From assembly GCA_009768925.2 (NCBI GenBank), contig VHIT02000034.1:496001-560000 (forward strand): a DNA stretch of 64,000 nt, in the 5' to 3' direction. The DNA comes from Cryptosporidium bovis (lineage: Eukaryota > Apicomplexa > Conoidasida > Eucoccidiorida > Cryptosporidiidae). Of the stretch, positions 34,801 to 45,144 are shown piece after piece. The notes below the pieces were generated by a model that worked only from the letters and a program-made list of their open reading frames with translations, did not search any database and was not told the DNA's origin. Position 1 is the first letter of the stretch. Each line of letters starts with the position of its first letter. A program made the translations under genes and the position numbers.

Positions 34801-37800
34801 TATCAGAATTCATATTCGCTTTCAAATAATTACTGTTGCCAGAACAAGTACCATTTTCTTTACTATCAGTTTCAACTATTTTCTTATTATTAAATAATTC
34901 GTCAAATATTACATATTCATTACTTAGTTTAGAGGTTGTTTTGTTTGAGTATATTTTTTCCGGAGAATACGAGTAATAAAAGTCATTATCAAAGTTAGTC
35001 TCAAAATCTTTATTCACATACTTTGACAAGATACCACTGCTATAACTAATTGGTTGATGAAAGCAATAACTGTCATTATTACAATCTTTGTAAGCATCAT
35101 TGTAATTATTGTTTGTAAACTTATTCAATATCCTGCCCTTCAGTTCAAAGTTTTTATTATTTATTAAGTAAATAATACTGTCTATTTGTTTATTTAAACT
35201 CTCAAATTCCTCATAATCAGAAACTAATTTAGATACATTAAGTTTCGCGTGAACTTTTTTGTAGTATATATACTTTAAATCAAAATAATAGTCATCCAAT
35301 GTTCCCATAATATTCCTTCCGGATAAAAGGGAATCATTCATGTATAATGCCAATCTCTCTGTCAAGTAATTCATCAAATAATTGTACCACTTGTCATTCA
35401 TACACTGATCGTATTTCTCACTATTCGATTTGTCTTCCAAATATTTTTTAAAATTGTCGCCTTTACACTTCAATGTATTAAAATACCCAACGCTTAAGTG
35501 AACCGTGTTGTAGTCAACAAGTCTTAATTTTCGCCATATTAATAGCAGTTCTTTGTTATCTAAACACGAAAGCTTTCTTGGAATGTACTCTAAAAGGTCA
35601 ATGTAGTTGATCATGTTTTCCGAACTTGTTTTATTTTTATCTAAATTAATGTCCAAATCTTTGTTCATTTTATTTACATTGTGCAATATGTAAATACACA
35701 AAAATCTCTGAAATAGTCTAACCTCCCAATTATATGGAATTCTATATGTGTTATTAGAACCAAAAGAGTCATCTGATTCATTAACTTTAATTAAAGATGG
35801 CTTAATACACACACCTAAGTTGGTATTCACGACAATATTTAGTAAATAATCATAGTATTCACTTATAGTCCCATAGTCTTTAATTACGAACTGATTTGTG
35901 CATCTCTTATCGTTAGCAATACTATTGTTAAAATCATCTATAATAAATAAACAAATACCATCGTAGACTGTTTCTATTTTATCATTGTTACCTATTATAT
36001 AGTTCATTATTTTTAATAATCTTTGCTTATAATCCAATTTCAATATTAATGAGTCATCATCTGCTTTCATGTTTTCAATAATTAAGTAGAAACTTAAAAT
36101 ATTGTTGTAGTGATATACAAAAGTATCCAATAACATTTTCATTTTATCATTAGCATCTTTAACTAGTTTATTTAAATAGTTATTATTATCAAAACCGTTT
36201 AAATAAATTGTATTAGCAGCAATGACACTGTTTTTTGTTATTGTTTTATCGTTGTAGTTACCGTCAACAAATCCCATTTTATTCACAACCCTTTTGTCGG
36301 CAACACTTTCTACCGATAAACCATCATTGCAACTGTTTTTGTAGCTATCTTCTCTCTCTTTGTCATTAACCATTTTCCTCTTAGCTTTACTGTCCTTGTC
36401 CTTATCACTGTCAAAATCTCGATTATCAGCATCCAAGTAAAGTCTTAGGAGGTAAATTGTCTCAACTCTTAGTTTAGATGTCTTTTTTATATTGTTTTCA
36501 AAATAGTCAATTAAGGCAAAGTATATTTTTATCTTCTCTAGTAATGCAGAAATGCTGGATTTTTCAGGCAACAATCTAAATATTCCCCGTATAACGCCGT
36601 CAATGAAAAATAGCATTAACGAGAAAGTTAAGTTTGAGGAATTAATCTTATTCGCAAATTCTTCTAAATTTTCATATTCAATTCTAAGCCTTAAATATTT
36701 ATCTGCCGACCTTAATTTTGATAATATAACCTTGTTTCTTGCAAAATTTATGTTAATTGTTCTCATCTTACTAAAATATTTTTCTCTCTTATTATTCTCA
36801 ATATCAGTGAAATAACTACAAAATAATAAATACTTGTCCCTTATTCCCATATTATCACAAACCTGTTTGCTTATACTTCTATTGTTGTTGATACACTCCA
36901 AATAATTTGCACATAATTCGTTAATATCCCATATCCACGCCTCAACTTTTCTTATATTGCTCAACATTAATCTAATTTTTAAAGATAAAAGCTTTCTAGG
37001 AAAGTGATTACAGTAAATGTATCTATTTTTCATATTATCAGAATATACAGTAGATCCCTTCTTTATTTTGCCAGAGTTATGATTGAAACGAGACTTTTTT
37101 GGTAACAATATTGAATAATCAGATTGGATCTCTTTGTATTTCACTTTATTTGTGTCATTTATTGTATCACTTGAATTGCTATCCAACTTTAATTCATTAA
37201 CATATTCTACAAATTTTTCCAAGGATATAATCTCGTCGATAATATTTATGTTATTTTCAAGACTAAACAATTGATTAGAGTAAATACTAAAAGAATTACT
37301 ATCGAAATTATTGTTAATAACCATATAATCACTCCAATTTTTGTTTACATCAAAAAACATAGCAAGCTCCTTCCCAACTCTATTTTCAACTAATACAGAG
37401 TAATTTAGTATCTTTTTGCATCTATTCCTAGATAATACAGAATTTTTAGGCAACTCTCTGTCTACCTTATTCATCAAATATCTGAGCTTATCTGTGTCAA
37501 TTACTTTGTTATTCACCAATTTGTCAAGTTCACTGTTAAATCTGACCACTTTTCTGTTTATCCTAGTCAAAAAACTAAAAAGTTTTGAATTCACAAGTGG
37601 TCCTCCAATGCTTTCCATATCGGTTTTGTTTCCACTTCCTCCACTGCTCCCATCATTGTTGCTCCTTTTACTATTATTATTAGTGTTGTCACTGCAGTTA
37701 TTGTTGTAGATATCATTGTTACTACTAACATCGCTAATATTACTACAATTATTACGATAACAATCAGGAAACTCCCTTAATACTCTCGAAACGGTGTTCA

Positions 37801-39451
37801 TGTCTACTTCAGATATCCTCTTATTTTCCAGCAAATGTTTGTTTTTTTCTTCCCAATACATTATCCTACCCTTCTCTAAGAGCTCCTGAATTTCATCAAA
37901 ACAATAAAACGCATCGTTATCTATATGTTTCTTTAAATTGCAAAAACCTATATTACTTATTTTTAATTCTTTCACCTTATTACTTAAGCTAGAACAGAAT
38001 TTGGTTAACATATTCCTAAACTTAGCATTTACTGGAATATATTTAGACAGTTCAATCCATTTATTCATGCTCTTTAGAGAAGATATCCTATTATATTTTA
38101 ACCTCCTACTTATTAGAGACAAAAAACCAGATGATCTTAATGTCCAAATATCAGAGGTTACAAGTAGTGACAATAATGTTAAATTGCCAAGTGGTTTATT
38201 GTACAAATACTCTGGAACAAAAAAATAGTCTTTACTAATATATTCAAAGACATTACCTATGTAAACATCCAAGTTTCTCCCCTTTCCATATAGCTTCACT
38301 TCATTCCTAAATTCCGTTATCATTAACTCCCTAAATCAACATAATTGAGTTAATTTAAATCTCAAATGAACTCAAGACAAAAGAAAATAATAATAATATA
38401 TTCAAATAGTTAATATATGCAGTGTTGGACAGCCGACTGGTTGTGTAATTATAATCAAACTAAACAACTAATGAACTGTCCTGTATTGTTTATTATTCCA
38501 ACGGAACATTCGCACTACAACACTATTTTGTCATAGTGCAGCATTATTAAACATTAATTCCATTGGATTTTATTATAAATGAAATGAGAAAGCTTTTTTT
38601 AAATGGCAGTACAAAAGGTAGTTACTATTTCATTTTAGAATATTATCATTCTAATATCCTAGTGATACAATTACTACTGTTTGTAATTGCCAATGTTATT
38701 AATGCTATCATCACTAACAGTATCGCCATTATTATCACTATTTTACTAATATTATTATTTCATTTATCTTTATAGTTAAAGAAACTTACGTTAGTTTTGA
38801 ATCATAAACAGAAACCAAATTTATGTTGTAATGTTCATGACAATATGCCTCTATTGTCATATCACTCTTAATTCTAACATTTTTTCTACGATAATATTTA
38901 CTTTGCATTAAGCAATGTATATGAAAAGTTTTATTACAATCCCCGTGACTGCATACATGCATTACTCCAATATATACTTTACAGTAATAACAAGAATAAG
39001 GGTTTTTATAAGGTATTGTAGACACTACTTCAATACATGATAAATCTCTCCAGTTATTTATTGAGACATATTTAGATGAATATATAGCACAATCAATGTG
39101 AATCCAAATTGAATTATGACTCGAATGTTTGTAGTATTCCCTATATTCTTGTATACCTTGCTTCATTGGTAATAAAACTCTCTTTAGTACACCACCATTG
39201 AAGCAAACAATGCACCTGTAGTAATCATTAGACCTCTTACAATTCAACGAATATGCTCCCTTTAGCTTTGCCTCAAATTGGCATGGATCACAAACTATCA
39301 CCATACAGTCATCATCCTCTCCAAGACTCGAAACACCGTAACATATTCTATGAAAATAGCTTTCACAGCACTTGCATCTTACAAACTTTAATTCTTTATA
39401 CTTATGAAATTCAATTTCTCTACAAATCACACAATTGCTTTCATCTAACAT
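28844..39451 (-). CDS. Giant chromatin-type protein: PHD-zinc knuckle-PHD (PZP) at N terminus, SPOC-like domain at C terminus
   Basis: I join two open frames: exon 1 39451-38790 and exon 2 38330-28844, in frame, about 3,382 residues. The exon 1 frame starts at ATG 39451; a GTG 15 bases upstream is not a start. Seen: PHD finger at about 7-58 (CVIC...CKCC...HRIC...CDPC); C2HC knuckle at about 80-125 (CIVC...HIDC); second PHD at about 150-205 (CYYC...CSHGDC...HIHC...CHEH). The ~2,750-residue middle is helical, with Asn/Ser/Lys inserts and no domain I recognise. At about 2,995-3,150 FIWLGWLNL, NGRLFLFNDL, NYEVFEF, IKLWLFPCN and PISKYYLLGIV fit a SPOC fold. The tail is Asn/Tyr/Ser repeats. Known: PZP modules read histone H3; SPOC domains bind phosphorylated RNA polymerase II tails or RNA-processing partners. 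Inference: a scaffold linking chromatin and transcription. Confidence 0.72.
28870..29215 (-). repeat. Asn/Tyr/Ser/Gly low-complexity coding repeat
   Basis: The C-terminal ~115 residues of the giant protein are almost only Asn, Tyr, Ser, Gly and Thr, encoded by AAT/AAC/AGT-type repeats. Probably disordered and length-variable between strains. Confidence 0.8.
38331..38789 (-). other. Intron joining the PZP exon to the giant SPOC exon
   Basis: 459 bases. Donor CTAAC/GTAAGT, acceptor GATTTAG/GGAGTTAATG. Phase 2 on both sides (AC + G). The donor includes an in-frame TAA. The acceptor lies seven bases before an in-frame ATG, so both halves mimic complete genes. An apparent hydrophobic plus-strand frame inside (about 38584-38775) is low-complexity and starts only at TTG. 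Confidence 0.72.
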
Positions 39452-39847
39452 CAAAAATATTGTCACCCGATCCCTGAAACCTCTAAAATATTACGCAGAA
39501 CATCAAAGAGCTGCTTTCCTATCTTTATCTTGATGTTTGTGTAATAATATGCATAATTTGGTTACAATATTCACAAAATTTTACTTTAAATTCTTTTTTC
39601 TGTTATTTTCCGTCTTTTCTTTCAATGTCGCACTCACATATTTGTACTAATACTTAGGCGGGAACATATGCGATACCTTTTTATTTTTTAATGTTTAAAA
39701 TTAGCCTGAATCTTGAAATAATTACTGATTGAAAAGGAAAAAGTAATTGCCGTTACTAAAATAATAAGACAGATAGTTTTGAAATTTATTTGGCAAAGTT
39801 GAGAGAAAATATACGGAATTAAAAAGCCGAAGCTTAAAAAAAAGAAA
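39452..39847. other. Divergent intergenic region (PZP-SPOC / TRM5)
   Basis: A 396-base gap with a GGCGGGAA element at 39657-39664. No gene seen. Confidence 0.5.
39657..39664 (+). promoter_or_regulatory. GGCGGGAA, consensus E2F-type site
   Basis: Exact GGCGGGAA between two divergent starts, about 205 bases from the PZP-SPOC ATG and 184 from the TRM5 ATG. It can serve either gene. Confidence 0.45.
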
Positions 39848-41308
39848 ATGAATAGCTTTTGTCCAGAAAAAATACACAAAACTTATACTCTCCCCTATAT
39901 AAAAATTAAAAAAGAATTTTGTAACGTAATTCAGAGCATATTTAGGGAGAACGAATTGTTGTTTAAACTTCCAAAAGTTTCCCCGGTAATTAACGATGCA
40001 AATTCAACTGAGAATAGAATACTGCTACTTAGAGAAGACCTAAAAAAGAGCCGCCATGATCTTTTTAAAAGGATCAAATTGGATGAATGTAAGTATGAGA
40101 AAAAAGATTTGAGTGTGAGAAGACGGATAACTGCAACCAGTATAAATCAAAATAATGACACATATTTCAATGAACCAGTTAAAGGGTCAGAAAGCGACGA
40201 AAATATATTTTACATTATTGAATTGGACGAAAATTGGTTTATGCGACTTCCAAAAAATGTTTTTCATAAATTAAATGATATTAAATATGCCGAATATGGG
40301 GTGTTTATATTCAATGTAGGTTATAAATACCTGTCATACATTGAGTGCGTAAAACAATGTATTCCAGAGAATATTGAAGTTATTTCAAGTTTCGAGACTA
40401 TTGGACATATTGCTCACTTAAATTTAAACAGGGAAGTTTTCCCTTATAGATATGTAATTGGTAAGATATTGTTAGATAAAAATCCAGGTATTAAAACAGT
40501 TGTTACTAAAACAGGCAACATACAAAGTGTATTTAGAACATATCCATTGGAAATTATCGCTGGTGAAAACAACTTAACTGCCAAACTCAAAGAACAAGGC
40601 ATTATTTACAATATCGAAATAGATAAAGTTTATTGGAATTCAAGATTGTCAAATGAAAGGCAGACTATTACAGAATTGATACCCAAAAAATCTATCGTAT
40701 TTGATTTAACATGTGGTGTTGGTGCATTTACTATCCCATTAGTTAAATTAAACGAATGCCTAGTTTACTCAAATGATTTGAATCCTGATTCAATCAAATT
40801 GCTGGAAAAAAATATATTATTGAATAAATTACCTAAGTACAAAGTTGTTTTGTCACAAAAAGACTGTATTGAATGTATTCATTTCTTGCTCGAAAACAGA
40901 TTAAATATATCTAAATTGTTTAATTTGACAGACAACACTTACAACTTCGACAGAAACAATGGTGCTTTTTATTGGATATGCAATCTACCAGAACTTTCCC
41001 TAGACATACTTTCTGGTTTTCGCGAATTTTATATCAAATATAGAAATGACTATTCTAGCAATAAATACGAAAAAACCATAAACCGTTTTTATTTTTATTG
41101 TTTTTCAAAAAATCAAGACGATCCCACAAACTATATAAAGAACAGAATTAATCACTTCCTCGAGTTCCCTTCTGAAACAAGTAATTTTCATGAAAATGGT
41201 CTTCTTTTACCTATTAATCTGACTGTTCGCGAAGTAAGGGATGTGTCGCCAAACAAAAAAATGTTCTGTGCTCAGTTCGATATGATAATACCTATTCTCA
41301 TCCTTTAG
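39848..41308 (+). CDS. tRNA (guanine37-N1)-methyltransferase, Trm5 type
   Basis: 486 residues. Seen: a D2-like GHIAHLNLN motif near residue 195; a conserved YRYVIGKILLDKNPGIKTVVTKTG block; the strand YNIEIDKVYWNSRLSNER; SAM motif I VFDLTCGVGAFTIP near 287; SNDLNPDSIKLLEKNI (motif II); and CNLPELSLDIL, equivalent to the NLP motif of Trm5. Known: Trm5 makes m1G37 next to the anticodon and prevents +1 frameshifting; eukaryotic forms can act in cytosol and mitochondria. The related TYW2 enzymes share the fold, but the GHIAHLNLR-type motif and NLP loop favour Trm5. No mitochondrial targeting sequence is obvious. Confidence 0.9.
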   Translation: MNSFCPEKIHKTYTLPYIKIKKEFCNVIQSIFRENELLFKLPKVSPVINDANSTENRILLLREDLKKSRHDLFKRIKLDECKYEKKDLSVRRRITATSINQNNDTYFNEPVKGSESDENIFYIIELDENWFMRLPKNVFHKLNDIKYAEYGVFIFNVGYKYLSYIECVKQCIPENIEVISSFETIGHIAHLNLNREVFPYRYVIGKILLDKNPGIKTVVTKTGNIQSVFRTYPLEIIAGENNLTAKLKEQGIIYNIEIDKVYWNSRLSNERQTITELIPKKSIVFDLTCGVGAFTIPLVKLNECLVYSNDLNPDSIKLLEKNILLNKLPKYKVVLSQKDCIECIHFLLENRLNISKLFNLTDNTYNFDRNNGAFYWICNLPELSLDILSGFREFYIKYRNDYSSNKYEKTINRFYFYCFSKNQDDPTNYIKNRINHFLEFPSETSNFHENGLLLPINLTVREVRDVSPNKKMFCAQFDMIIPILIL

Positions 41309-42055
41309 TTTTAAATAATATATACTAATTTGCACAATTCTAAACCTATAAATTATACTAACTCATATTTCTCTTTATGTTTTTTTATTATTCATAACTT
41401 ACTATTAAAAATTTTAAGTTACTTGTATTATGTTATACACAAAAATTTTACCGCTCAAAAGCGGCATATTCTATTATATTTGGTTTTTATGAGACAAATA
41501 GTAATATATATTAAAGGCATTGATTGGATACCAATGGTATAAAGTTAAAAAATGTGAGAAATAAAGATTTTCAAAAATGAGGGAAAACATTGAATCCACG
41601 CCCCCATACTATATTGATTAATCTGGTTTTTTGAAGGCTATTTGTTTATTAGGGAACACACTTTACTTTTTAACATTCGATTTGGTACTGGATAATCCCG
41701 ATTTTGTGGTCCGAGAATTTGGATTGAAGTTATTTATACATTTGTAGATGTGTAAATAAATGCGCATAAATAAATAACTTATACATAAAGGTAGTTACAT
41801 GCATTGTATACAGATAAGTAATTGTATATAAATGTATGTATTGCACTTCTAAAAATTGTTTGCCCTTGCTGAATTGGTAACTAGGAGCAATTAAATGTGT
41901 AATTAGAATTATAAGAGAATATCAATAGTCGTTTGAGGGGAAAAGAAGAAAGTATCAAGTAAACCAGAAAAAGAATAAGTTTGTGTTAGTACATATAATA
42001 AATTATATTTCCTAATTAACTAATTAGTAATAGAGTCAATAATATATCTGATAAA
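41309..42055. other. Intergenic region between TRM5 and lectin genes
   Basis: A 747-base gap. It has a small hairpin CCGCT-CAAA-AGCGG at 41451-41464, about 140 bases after the TRM5 stop, and a 13-base palindrome ATACCAATGGTAT at 41529-41541. A 70-codon frame at 41330-41542 has no ATG near its start and poor composition. Otherwise AT-rich. Confidence 0.4.
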
Positions 42056-43519
42056 ATGAGTCACAATTTCCAGTTATTTCTTAAGGTCATCTTTCGATTA
42101 AATTTATCAGTATTCTTACTATTCTGTAATATTTCATTTCTAAATGAATCTATACTTTTTTTAGCTAGTGAGCCTTCATTAGCAGCACATCCATCTCATG
42201 AAAGTATAAGGCAACAAAAAATAGACAAAATAACAATGGTTAGGCATTCATTCGAATCCCCTTTAACCTTAGATACTACATTGGCGGAATGGGATCTAGC
42301 AATGGCTACAATACCTGTTAAAAAAAGTGTAGTACTCGTTCCGGGAGTCAAGAACAGAACAGGACAATTCTGGAATAAAGGTTCTTTAAATACATCTCAC
42401 TTTGAGATATACCTTACCTTTGAGGTTATCAGCGTTTCTCCAGATGTGAAGCAGGAAGGTGAGGGATTTGCCATGTGGTTTGTAAGCGAATCCTATGGAT
42501 CTATATATCCAAAATCAAGCGAGGATCTCGAAAATTGGAATTTACTAGGTTACAAGAACAACCCCAAAGGTATCGGAGTTTTGTTTTCATTTTTAGACAG
42601 AAATAACAAAAAAAATCCTTCAATTTCTCTTCTTTTGTCTGATGGTAACAAGGTATTTTCTCCCCATACAGACGTACCAACACATGTAGGTGTTTACTTC
42701 AATTTCGTAAATCTCGAAGAACCCCTTACATTTAGACTATATGTTTCTCCGGAAAGTGGGATTACTGGACAAATAAGAACAACGCCAACATCTAAATGGA
42801 TAGATTGTTTTAAAGCGGATTCGGCCGGCATACCGGAAAGTATCAAAAATGGTGGTTTTATTGGATTTACTTCTTATACGGGACCTGAGTCAAACGATCA
42901 ATCATTTAAAGCTGCAGATAGAATTTCTATCATTAATTTGAATGTATACAACCTTGATCTAAATAGAGCAGGCGAGGAAGTCGCTGACTCCCTTAAATAC
43001 GAGTCTGGATATAACAAAGACCATGTTGAGGTTACTGACTTGTTACGTGAAACTCACGTTCACGGTGATAAAGATGTATCTGAGGCTCTCAAAGCATTCT
43101 CACAGATTCTGTATAAACATATTACAGAAGCTACCCCTAGAGAGCAGGCTATACACAGAACTCTAAATACCCTTCTTTCTCAAGTTCAAAAACTTTCCAA
43201 TGAAGTTAAAGAAATGCAAAGGATATTAACTATACACACAGGTACTAATCACAGTGAAACACTCAATTTTGTTCAAACTGAAATTGTTGGTTTGAAAACG
43301 CTTTTTGATAGACATTCTAAACATCATACTAACTCTCTTATGGAGTTGGAAGGAACAATCAAAAACAAGGAGGATGTTGCAACTCAGGTTCATAATTCAA
43401 TAAAGAGTCAGTATTCAACAGCCTCTGTTGTATCTATTGCACTTATTATTATAATATTAGTTTTTGGACTCATTGTATGGAAAAAAGTCAGAGATATAGA
43501 AAAAAAACACCTTTTATAA
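42056..43519 (+). CDS. L-type lectin cargo receptor (ERGIC-53/VIP36 type)
   Basis: 487 residues. Signal sequence at about 10-38, then a legume-type lectin domain (about 65-290): HSFESPL at its start, EGEGFAMWFVSE, GIGVLFSFLDRNNK with the metal/sugar-site Asp-x-Asn region, and HVGVYFNFVN. A helical coiled-coil stalk (about 330-445) follows, a membrane helix at about 455-475 and a cytosolic tail ending KKHLL. Known: ERGIC-53 carries glycoproteins from ER to Golgi; its tail ends KKFF, combining retrieval and export signals. Here the lysines are at -5 and -4 with His at -3, a near-dilysine signal, plus a Leu-Leu export-type ending. Codons are less AT-biased than those of the neighbours, suggesting high expression. 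Confidence 0.9.
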   Translation: MSHNFQLFLKVIFRLNLSVFLLFCNISFLNESILFLASEPSLAAHPSHESIRQQKIDKITMVRHSFESPLTLDTTLAEWDLAMATIPVKKSVVLVPGVKNRTGQFWNKGSLNTSHFEIYLTFEVISVSPDVKQEGEGFAMWFVSESYGSIYPKSSEDLENWNLLGYKNNPKGIGVLFSFLDRNNKKNPSISLLLSDGNKVFSPHTDVPTHVGVYFNFVNLEEPLTFRLYVSPESGITGQIRTTPTSKWIDCFKADSAGIPESIKNGGFIGFTSYTGPESNDQSFKAADRISIINLNVYNLDLNRAGEEVADSLKYESGYNKDHVEVTDLLRETHVHGDKDVSEALKAFSQILYKHITEATPREQAIHRTLNTLLSQVQKLSNEVKEMQRILTIHTGTNHSETLNFVQTEIVGLKTLFDRHSKHHTNSLMELEGTIKNKEDVATQVHNSIKSQYSTASVVSIALIIIILVFGLIVWKKVRDIEKKHLL

Positions 43520-43764
43520 CTTGAAATTTTTATTATCCTTGAATGTTCTATTTTTTTAATTTGTCTTTAGTGTATTTTTTTCAGTGGAATAATCTCCGTT
43601 TTTCAAGATTATTCTCTTGAATTTTGTAACACTTCTTTTAAATTAAATCCAGTGTTCGATTTATGTATATTTGTTTCAGTATCGTGTACTTAACTGTGAA
43701 TATTCGAAATTGCCTTCCAACCACTGACTCCCCATATCTGATATTAAACTTTGGTTTTATGTGG

Positions 43765-45144
43765 CTATGATGCCTGCTTAGTCTCCTCACCGTCCTCAAA
43801 TTCACATTCTATTCCCAAACTAGAGAGTTTTTTTAGTACATTACCGTAATAGAATGGATCTGGGAACCCCTGTAGGGCAGGTCCACCACATGTGGATATT
43901 TTGTGTGGGATTATATTCCATTGAGTAATGTCCATGTTTATTCCTGTAGTAGAGTTAGTTAAGCTTGAGACCTTAAATGTATGACCCAATTTAAATGCCT
44001 TAGATAAACCCTTAAGTAATATTTTACCCTGTTCATCATAAGGTAGATAGGCTATTTTATATGTACCTATATACGGTTTGTTTGGATTTGGATGTCTATT
44101 ATTTTGTATACCATTTGGAATAAAATACTCTATTTCTATTACATTTATATTTGGATAGCTTTCTATCTCAATATTACCTGATTTGTACACAATGTACCTC
44201 ATTATTCCTGGTGGTGAAGACCCTTTCCCAAAACATTGTACTGTCATACAAAGCGGACAAAAAAGAGAGTTTTTACCCTTCAAATGTCCTATCATCTCAC
44301 TCAAACATTCATTATGATAAACATGTGAACATTTATTTAACCTTATCAAATTATCTTCTAATCTATGTAAACATAAGCAACAATCATCGTCTATTTTTTC
44401 ATTTATCAACTCAGTTTTAACTTTATTTATCTCATCTTCTGTAAAAACCTTTTGATGGCCTTCGCAAACATATTCTCCGGTTTCTATTATCAATGACAAT
44501 GCATCATCAAATTGAGCTATGCTTGTGTCCGTAAATTCCCATTCTAATTTAAAATCCATTCTCTCTTTTTCTACCCCATATTGAATTTCATCATAATTTG
44601 AATTGTCTAATAAATCAACCCTCTTTAAATATCTTCTGTATATTTTTCTTTCTTTTCCAGTTATTCTATTTACTTGCTTACACTCTATTGGATATATATC
44701 ATATTGGTTCCAAACTACATACCTTCCCGTTTTTGGTTTTGCCACTTGTTTTTTTAAGATAGAAACTGTTTTAAAATCATTGTTGTTGCTTTCCGTATTC
44801 TCTTTATTATCATTACTCACTTCGCTAATCACTTCTTTGTGTAAATCCCACTGCATATGCAAGTAAAATCTTTCTATTTGAGCTGATATATTTGGTTGAT
44901 ACAAATTAAGTTGACCATTATTGTCCGTCCAAAACCATACTGCTGATGATATATCTCTGCTTATTCTTCTATGGCGTTGCGTTATGAAATTAAACTGATA
45001 AAAGTGACGCAAATTCAACAAAAATGGTATACCTCCGACATTTACTATTATATTCACTTCCTTGCTTCTCCAAGACTTTTCTATTATTGCTGAGTTCTCT
45101 AACGAATAATATACCCATCCTTCATCTGACCACCAACGCCACAT
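43765..45144 (-). CDS. Deltex-type E3 ubiquitin ligase: WWE, WWE-like, RING, DTC
   Basis: 459 residues. The N terminus has a WWE domain (MWRWWSDEGWVYYS...IEKSW...NFITQRHRRISRD) and a second WWE-like unit split by an Asn-rich insert (VWFWTDNNGQ...YDIYPIECKQVNRITGKERKIYRRY). A C3HC4/H2-type RING lies at about 256-300 (CCLCLHRLEDN...CSHVYHNECL...CPLC). The C-terminal ~150 residues match the Deltex C-terminal domain: NRHPNPNKPYIGTYKIAYLP, LLKGLSKAF, TTGINMDITQWNIIPHKIS and GFPDPFYYGNVLKKL. Known: the DTC domain binds ADP-ribose, and RING-DTC units can attach ubiquitin to ADP-ribose; WWE domains also bind ADP-ribose forms. Inference: an ADP-ribose-responsive ligase. The His of the PHKIS segment corresponds to the conserved DTC pocket His. 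Confidence 0.88.
   Translation of the reverse strand: MWRWWSDEGWVYYSLENSAIIEKSWRSKEVNIIVNVGGIPFLLNLRHFYQFNFITQRHRRISRDISSAVWFWTDNNGQLNLYQPNISAQIERFYLHMQWDLHKEVISEVSNDNKENTESNNNDFKTVSILKKQVAKPKTGRYVVWNQYDIYPIECKQVNRITGKERKIYRRYLKRVDLLDNSNYDEIQYGVEKERMDFKLEWEFTDTSIAQFDDALSLIIETGEYVCEGHQKVFTEDEINKVKTELINEKIDDDCCLCLHRLEDNLIRLNKCSHVYHNECLSEMIGHLKGKNSLFCPLCMTVQCFGKGSSPPGIMRYIVYKSGNIEIESYPNINVIEIEYFIPNGIQNNRHPNPNKPYIGTYKIAYLPYDEQGKILLKGLSKAFKLGHTFKVSSLTNSTTGINMDITQWNIIPHKISTCGGPALQGFPDPFYYGNVLKKLSSLGIECEFEDGEETKQAS

Noticed and set aside
38563-38775. Hydrophobic plus-strand frame resembling membrane helices
   Set aside because: It begins at TTG, is Ile/Leu low-complexity and falls inside the minus-strand intron of the PZP-SPOC gene.
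38324-38790. Treating the PHD ORF and the 3,159-residue ORF as two genes
   Set aside because: The consensus donor and acceptor, matching phase and the small gap favour one spliced gene. RNA evidence could still reverse this.
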